Part shown: piece by piece, positions 58,353 through 64,000 of the stretch
Layout of the letters: each line of letters opens with the position of its first letter
Numbering within the stretch: the first letter of the stretch is position 1
Assembly (NCBI GenBank): GCA_038363925.1
Contig: JAQQWL010000005.1
Location: 744,001-808,000, forward strand
DNA length: 64,000 bases
Direction of reading: 5' to 3'
Source: Apiospora phragmitis
Taxonomy: Eukaryota > Ascomycota > Sordariomycetes > Amphisphaeriales > Apiosporaceae
Position numbers and translations under genes: made by a program
Notes under the pieces: model-generated
Told to the model about the DNA's origin: nothing
Databases searched by the model: none
Seen by the model: the letters and a program-made list of their open reading frames with translations, nothing else

Positions 58353-59375
58353 TACGCCGTAGTCGCAAGACATATTTTCCCGCCTCATTTAATGATTTTC
58401 CACAATTGCTGTGCCCTCGCTAACCTGCAAGAGGAAAGAGAAAGGTTCTAATGGATCTGCCAGGCTTGATCAGGCAGGTGCAAGTTAGTTGAATGGCGAT
58501 CTACCTGTTTAGTGCGGCAGTAACCAGAAACATCCATAGGCTTTATGGTGGGGGTGGCAGGGGGAGGGGTTGATGGTTGGCTCGTAAAGTAAACAAACAC
58601 CTCCCCGCTCCAATTGCCTGTCGGGTCGCGAGGTCAAGCTTTCCTTAGCTGTCAATGAAGCTTTCTTGAAAGAGGGGTTGGTATTTGGATATCCATCTCT
58701 CGTCGTGATACGGACTACCAGCTCTCATGAATGAACTGCCATCACCTATGGAGTCGGAAGTGAGAGGTCTCGAAGGCAAGAATGTGCGTGCGGTTGGAGA
58801 TCAGACCGCTACCTCGGTAGGCGGCACGGCCTGGCGTTTCTTGCTGTGCCCTGCTGTGCCCTGCTGTGCCTCTGCCAACGCTGCAAAGTCCCAACCACCC
58901 ATCGATCAATGTGTCACCACTTCGCCCGTCAGCCAGTCGGTTGGTTGTGTCGTGGGTGACCCTCCCGCCCGCCACATTATTTGAGTGATATCAGTCATGT
59001 CGCCGGATGAAAAAGCAATAACGTCCATCCTACGCCAAGGTATGTAAGAACACCGCCAAGGTCCTGGAGTGAATCATGCATGGGTTCGGGTAACCAGGCC
59101 GCCGGCCCCTGGCAAATGCTACATTGATCCCGAATGTGTGGGCTGCTGTCTGCCTTTTCACTCCAAATCCAATTCATTTCGAGGTCCCCGGGCGTCCTTA
59201 TCAGCCGCCATCCATATCTACTCGATGTATACTTCCTCCCACTTCCTCTCGCTTTCTGTTTCTCGAGCTGTCGGTGTCAACTTCGAACATCCGTCTTTAC
59301 ACCCCAGCCTTAGCGAGTAAGGTTTTACCAGGAGGAGGAATCGTTTGTCGCCTTCGCATAATCACTGCTAGCAAG
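58353..59375. other. Intergenic region upstream of the carboxypeptidase gene
   Basis: No gene recognised. A 10-bp unit ctgctgtgcc is repeated three times at 58841-58870. The last ~150 bp are CT-rich (cttcctctcgctttctgttt) and probably the core promoter and leader of the gene at 59376. Confidence 0.4.
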
Positions 59376-61310
59376 ATGAAGTGGTGCACACTAGCTTCCG
59401 CGCTGCTTTCGGCGGCAAGCTTGATAGAAGCTCGGCGGAGCTGGCAGCACGTGGGCAAGAAGTCGCCCATCCTGCCCCGGACCCCCGAAGTCTTCACGGA
59501 CCATCACCTCGCCTCCAGGCAGAGCTCCAAGCCCAAGTTTGCTAATTCCAACACTTCTTGTGAGTCCAGACACCTGGTCAGCCTGAAGTTCTCATCCTTC
59601 TAACTTTTCACTCTCCAGCTTATGCCGTCAATGGAACCGGCATACCCGATGTGGATTTCGACGTGGGCGAGTCGTACTCTGGCTTGCTGTCAATCACCAA
59701 AGACCTGAATGCTGCCGAAAAGCTGTTCTTCTGGTTCTTCCCGTCCACCAACAAGGCCGCCGAGAAGGAGATTGTAATTTGGCTCAACGGTGGTGTAAGT
59801 AACAAATACCCCAGCCCCCAATTGACCCTGACGCTAATCAGCGCCACACAGCCCGGCTGCTCCTCGCTTGAGGGACTCATCCAGGAGAACGGCCCGTTCA
59901 TCTGGCAATACGGCACCTACAAGCCGGTGCCCAACCCGTGGAGCTGGCACCACCTGACCAACATCGTCTACATCGAGCAGCCCGTCGGGACCGGGTTCGC
60001 GACGGGCAACGCGACCATCACCAACGAGGAGGAGCTCGCGGCGCAGTTCCTAGGCTTCTGGCGCAACTTCATGGACCTGTTCGCCCTACAGGGCTACAAG
60101 GTCTACATCACGGGCGAGTCCTACGCCGGCATGTACTGCCCGTACATCGCGTCGGCCATGCTGGACGCCAAGGACGAGACGTACTTTAACGTGTCGGGCA
60201 TGCTGATCTACGACCCCTCGATCGGCGAGGACGTTATACAGGACAGCGCCGTCGTCGTTCCCTTCGCCGACTACAACGCCAACATGATGCCGTTCAACAA
60301 CTCCTTTTCGGCCTCCATCCACGAGCAGCACCAGTCGTGCGGCTTCGCCAACTACAGCGCCACGTACCTGCAGTACCCGCCCCCCGGGCCCCAGCCGCCC
60401 AGCAGCACCCGCTTTACCGACGAGAAGTGCAACGACCTGTTCAACGCTGTCTTCGAGGCGCAGTTCTCCCTCAACCCCTGCTTCGACATCTACCAGGTCG
60501 CGACCACGTGCCCGCTGCTGTACGACGTGCTCGGCTTCCCGGGCTCCATCACTTACCAGCCCGACGGCACGCAGCCCTACTTCAACCGCACCGACGTCAA
60601 GAAAGGCGATCCACGCGCCTATGGAAGTCACGTGGAGCTCGTGCGCCGACAAGCCCGTCTTCGCCGGTGAGGACGGCGACACGTCCGAGCCCAGCAGCTT
60701 CCGCAAGATCCCCCAGGTCGTCGACGCGACGCAGAACGTCATCATCGGCCACGGCCTGCTCGACATGGTCCTCATCGCCAACGGCACGCTGCTGACGATC
60801 CAGAACATGACCTGGGGAGGGCAGCTCGGCTTCCAGTCCGTGCCGCGCGACCCCTTCTACGTGCCCTACCACTCGCTGTCGCTCGCGGCCGACATCAACG
60901 CCGCCGACGCCGACCCGACGGCGCTGGCCACCATGGCCGCGGCGGGCGTCCTGGGTACGACGCACACGGAGCGCGGGCTGACGTACGTCACGATCGACCT
61001 GTCGGGCCACATGGTGCCGCAGTACGCGCCCAGCGCCGCGTTCCGCCAGCTCGAGGTCCTGCTCGGGCGCGTCGACTCGCTGAGCTCGGTTCAGGCGTTT
61101 ACGGCGGAGCCGGACTACCCGCAGGTCGACGCCAAGTCGCTCGGCAACGGGACTGGGCCTTCGATGGTGGACATGAGCGCGGGCCAGGGCGCTAACGGTG
61201 GCAAGAATGGAAGTCCGCCTACTAATGCGGCGACCACCACGAAGGCTGCGCTGCCCGTGAGCGTGTGGGTGGTTGCGGGTTTGAGTGCTGTGGCTCTGTT
61301 CCACCTATAA
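59376..61310 (+). CDS. Serine carboxypeptidase S10, secreted and probably GPI-anchored (one frame break)
   Basis: Three exons: 59376-59559, 59619-59794 and 59852-61310. A signal peptide (MKWCTLASALLSAASLIEA) is followed by the S10 domain. Oxyanion-hole region IVIWLNGGPGCSSLEGL with ENGPF; NPWSWHHLTNIVYIEQPVGT; catalytic Ser in GESYAGMYCPYIA; catalytic Asp region IIGHGLLDMV; and catalytic His in DLSGHMVPQYAP. Many NxT/S sites are present. The C-terminus (NGGKNGSPPTNAATTTKA plus the hydrophobic end VSVWVVAGLSAVALFHL) fits a GPI signal, so the enzyme likely sits at the cell surface or wall. These enzymes remove C-terminal residues from peptides at acid pH. The frame breaks at 60598-60606, where an A run seems one base too long between RTDVKK and AIHAPMEVTW. 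The mature domain is otherwise complete. Confidence 0.9.
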
Positions 61311-61686
61311 TAGTGAAAACAGTCCAGAGCCAATTATACCCTGCTATGAATAGAACTAGTGAATAATACAGTAAATGATAATTACTCACATCATATGGTC
61401 GGACGCCTTGTGTTCATCCCGTTTTCGAAGCCATATGACGAACGCCAAGTATATTAACTGAACCATGAACAGCATGGACGCGCGGAGTCCCTTCTTGGTT
61501 ATTCTAAAGTGGATTGGTATATATGAGGCATGAAGCGCATCTCGGCTCTTGCAAATGATACAGCTCAGAATATGCAAATCTATCATAGCCACGTTCTTGC
61601 ATATTGTACAGTCCACACTTCCGGTGAAATTTTCTAAATCCGGAGTCGACTCAACCACCACTTTTGGCGGTGTACATCGCTTGCTC
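61311..61686. other. Intergenic, convergent 3' ends
   Basis: Separates the carboxypeptidase stop from the MRF1 stop. Nothing else recognised. Confidence 0.5.
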
Positions 61687-63151
61687 TCATTTCTTCTTCT
61701 TCCCGTTCCCGTTCCCCTGACCCTTCTCGCCCTCCGCCGCCCTAATCTCCTCCTCCGCGATGAGGGCCTGGATGTCGCGCCCGACGAGCCACGACCGCGC
61801 CGACTCCATGACCCGCCCCAGCGTCTCCCCGCCCAGCAGCACGTCGGGCAGGTTGTGCACGTCGACGCCCGAGCGGTGGTCGGTGCAGCGGTCCTGCTGG
61901 TAGTTGTACGTCCGGATCTTGTCGCCCCGCGTGATCTGGCCGCTGGACAGGACGCTGTTGCGCAGCGCGCTGGCGATCTTTTGCTGCTCCTCGCGCCGCT
62001 GCGCCGCCACGCGCGACCGCAGGAGGCGCCAGGCGTCTTCGCGGTTGCGGTGCTGCGACCGCGAGTCTTGCATCGAGACGACCGTGCCGGTGGGGATGTG
62101 CGTCAGCCGGATCGCCGACTCCGTCTTGTTGACGTGCTGCCCGCCCGCGCCGCCGGCGCGCATCTTTTCCGAGCGCACCTCCTTGGAGTCGATGTAAAAG
62201 TCCGACTCCGGGTTGTCGAAGTCGGCCTCCATGGCGGCCGAGCCGGCCGAGTCCGACGTGGGAAAGGACGGGAGCACCCACACGGCCACGGCGCTCGTGT
62301 GCGTCCGCCCCTGCTTCTCAGTCGCGGGCACGCGCTGCACGCGGTGCATGCCGGCCTCGGACCGGAAGAGGTCGTACGCGCCCTCGTCGAGGACCTCGAA
62401 CACGGCCTCCGCGAGCGGCGACTCGTTGGCCGCGCCGCCGGCCGCCACCTCGGCGCCGTCGACGACTTCGTATTTCACCGTGTTGGCGCGCAGTCCGACG
62501 CGCGCAGTAGGACCGGTACATCTTGTAGACGGCGTCGGCGAAGTAGCGGCCCTCCTGCCCGCCCGGGCCGGGCCGGATCTCGACGAGGCAGGGAAGGTGG
62601 GCGTAGGGGTCGCGCGGCGTGAGGGAGGCGGACAGGGCCGTGGCGAGGGTGGTGAGCTGGGCGTGCGTGCTCACGAGCTCGTCGTGGGCGAGCTGCCGCA
62701 TCTCGGCGTCCGTCGACTGGGAGAGCTGGTTCAGCTCCGTCAGGGAGGAGCGCGCCTCGTCGTAGGAGCGCAGGGCCGTCGCGACCCGTGACAGCTCGCC
62801 GAGCCGTTTCGCGGCCTTGGCGTCGAAGGTCTGCTCGAGGGTCGTGGCGAGGGAGGCATGTTCGGCGGCGAGGTTGCGGGCTCGCTGGAGCAGGGCTGGG
62901 GGCAGGTTCGGGCCGGTTGCGTCTGTTCGTCGTAGAAAGGTCAGGTCAGGTCAGGTCAGGTCAGGTCAGGTCAAGTCTGTGTTGCTGGCAGAATTTACCA
63001 AGCCCGGGAGAGCTGCAGCAGGATTGGTTGGTGGTGGGGGAATTTTGACAAGGGAAAACACACCTGTGCTAGCATTTCGGAAGAATTGGCGCCGTAGAGG
63101 CTTTGCCAGAGCTGTTGCACAGCGCCGGCATACCCATGGTGCTGGGAACAT
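61687..63151 (-). CDS. MRF1: Mitochondrial peptide chain release factor 1
   Basis: Exon 1 (63064-63151) gives MFPAPWVCRRCATALAKPLR, an arginine-rich mitochondrial presequence; intron 62923-63063; exon 2 runs to 61687. Exon 2 carries the coiled N-terminal domain (RNLAAEHASLATTLEQTF), then LPCLVEIRPGPGGQEGRYFA, GMHRVQRVPATEKQGRTHTS and the catalytic GGQ loop in MRAGGAGGQHVNKTESAI, followed by SGQITRGDKIRTYNYQQDR and a Lys-rich end. The GGQ glutamine triggers peptidyl-tRNA hydrolysis at UAA/UAG codons on mitochondrial ribosomes. Length of about 420 residues fits yeast Mrf1. At about 62493-62508 the frame breaks between MYRSYCAR and GLRANTVKYE in a GCGCGC stretch. As the gene should be required for respiration, an assembly error is likely. 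Confidence 0.92.
62939..62973 (-). repeat. Pentanucleotide array (TGACC)7 in the MRF1 intron
   Basis: Seven copies of GGTCA on the plus strand. On the coding strand this gives six overlapping CTGAC motifs, the fungal lariat branch-site consensus. The last is about 20 nt before the intron's 3' AG (GAACAG, ending at 62923), the right distance for branch use. Confidence 0.85.
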
Positions 63152-63632
63152 GTTTTGAATCCTCGGTGTTTGGTTGCGGGAGGTTTCGAGAGAGACGGTA
63201 TCGTATCACATCATCAGCCAATTCAGCTGAAGGTGTCCTGTGTAAATTTTTGATGGGTTTGGGTCAAATGGATCTCTCGGTCTGAGCTTCGCCGATCTGC
63301 GGGCCACGATTGGCCAATGTCCCTAAAAATTAGCGGTCCGCCTTACCATGATCCCCCCCGCTCAGCAGGCTCAGCCCTGAAGAGAATCTGGGGTAGATTG
63401 GAAAGCTACATTTCTGCAAGGAACTGACTGCAAACATTCTACTTCCGCATGTCGCATCTTCCATAATTTACATCATAATACTTCCTTCTTCTTCTTCTTC
63501 AAAATGGGGTTTCATTTGTCATGTGCACAATATGTACATATTTATCGTACATGCTCCATACAAAACTCCAAAATGTACACTCGTGATAAAAGAATAAATC
63601 CCTGCTCCCCGTATCAAGGATACCAACATCAC
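63152..63632. other. Upstream region of MRF1 and 3' region of the next gene
   Basis: Contains the MRF1 promoter and the 3' UTR of the minus-strand gene at the right edge. A ttcttc microsatellite lies near 63485-63500. No gene seen. Confidence 0.5.
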
Positions 63633-64000
63633 TCAACCAACTTGCTTCTGCAGAGCCCTAACTCTCCGCTTGAGCTTCTTCTGACGCCTCTCCTCCCTCA
63701 ATTTCCTCTTTTGGAACACCATGTTATCTGCCAACTTCGTCATCGGGGGCGGGTTGGAGCTGTAGGGAAAGGTCCGCGATCTCTGTTTTCGTTTCCTTGT
63801 CCGCGACCAGTGCTTTCTTGAAACAGGATTCGCAGAATTCTGTCATCTCTGTTGAGTTTGATAGACGGCTCTGCGGCAGCTCCAGCATGGCATCCAAGTC
63901 CACTGCTGTACATGATTCGTCACAGACACTGCAGATGTTGGGTAAGCCGTCGCAGAGGAAGCACTTGGTGCCGAAGTCCTCACAGAGACTGCATACATTG
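63633..64000 (-). CDS. Cysteine-rich (zinc-finger-like) protein, 3' part, 5' end outside window
   Basis: Open on the minus strand from the window edge: NVCSLCEDFGTKCFLCDGLP, NICSVCDESC, then TEFCESCFKKALVADKE. This series of CxxC pairs suggests zinc binding. It is followed by a basic, helical tail (MVFQKRKLREERRQKKLKRR) ending at the stop 63633-63635. The Cys-rich part and the basic tail are in different frames, with the break in a CCCCC run at about 63744-63750, where DDEVGR hits a stop in one frame and the other frame runs on through KLADN. The protein is not recognised. Since its start lies beyond the window nothing can be said of the N-terminus. Confidence 0.6.

Noticed and set aside
58841..58870. 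Triple 10-bp repeat as a CRISPR-like or regulatory array
   Set aside because: Too short, without spacers; a simple local duplication in intergenic DNA.
61549..62622. 357-codon plus-strand frame as a gene
   Set aside because: Antisense shadow of the GC-rich MRF1 coding region, with no domain of its own.

Overview
The window is nuclear DNA of a filamentous ascomycete (Pezizomycotina, probably Sordariomycetes). Genes carry short GT..AG introns with CTGAC/CTAAC branch sites. They encode typical fungal families: 2EXR, F-box, fungal rhodopsin/PTH11-like, Fungal_trans_2, CVNH, a Helo-like NLR N-terminus, S10 carboxypeptidase and GMC oxidoreductase. Base composition is sharply two-phase. GC-rich gene islands alternate with very AT-rich blocks that are rich in TA, keep CG and are poor in CA/TG, the signature of repeat-induced point mutation (RIP).

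Layout. 1-0.6 kb: end of a broken membrane-protein gene. 0.6-19.6 kb: AT-rich transposon block. I resolve it as a Russian-doll stack with matching target duplications at each level: an LTR (3482..19270) holds a minus-strand Ty1/copia element (3867-18947), which holds a plus-strand Ty3/gypsy chromodomain element (8788-18378), which holds a pogo-type DNA transposon (13510-15446). A tRNA-derived SINE-like repeat lies at 2.7-3.2 kb. 20.6-24.4 kb: NLR and F-box gene relics. 25-37.2 kb: main gene island with a P450, a 2EXR protein, a gamma-glutamyltransferase-family enzyme, mitochondrial monothiol glutaredoxin GRX5 and phosphopantothenoylcysteine decarboxylase (CoA pathway). 37.4-45.4 kb: a fungal rhodopsin-type membrane protein gene cut by a second nest, pogo A (38380-45280) holding a Fot1-like element (39920-44886), which holds a 3.1-kb gag-only LTR element (40704-43831). 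45.7-51 kb: GMC oxidoreductase relic, CVNH lectin relic and a small secreted cysteine-rich protein. 51.4-55.3 kb: a Fungal_trans_2 regulator and a short-chain dehydrogenase. 56.4-58.35 kb: a second copy of pogo A in the opposite orientation. 59.4-64 kb: a GPI-type S10 carboxypeptidase, the mitochondrial release factor MRF1 and the 3' part of a cysteine-rich protein gene.

Two kinds of damage should be kept apart. Genes next to the transposons carry C-to-T/G-to-A stops and deletions, as expected for RIP leakage and decay. Otherwise healthy genes (P450, GGT family, SDR, carboxypeptidase, MRF1, the right-edge gene) each show one or two 1-2 nt frame breaks, mostly in C, G or A runs. Since MRF1 should be needed for mitochondrial translation, many of these may be assembly errors rather than real mutations. 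No biosynthetic gene cluster, tRNA, rRNA or CRISPR array was recognised.
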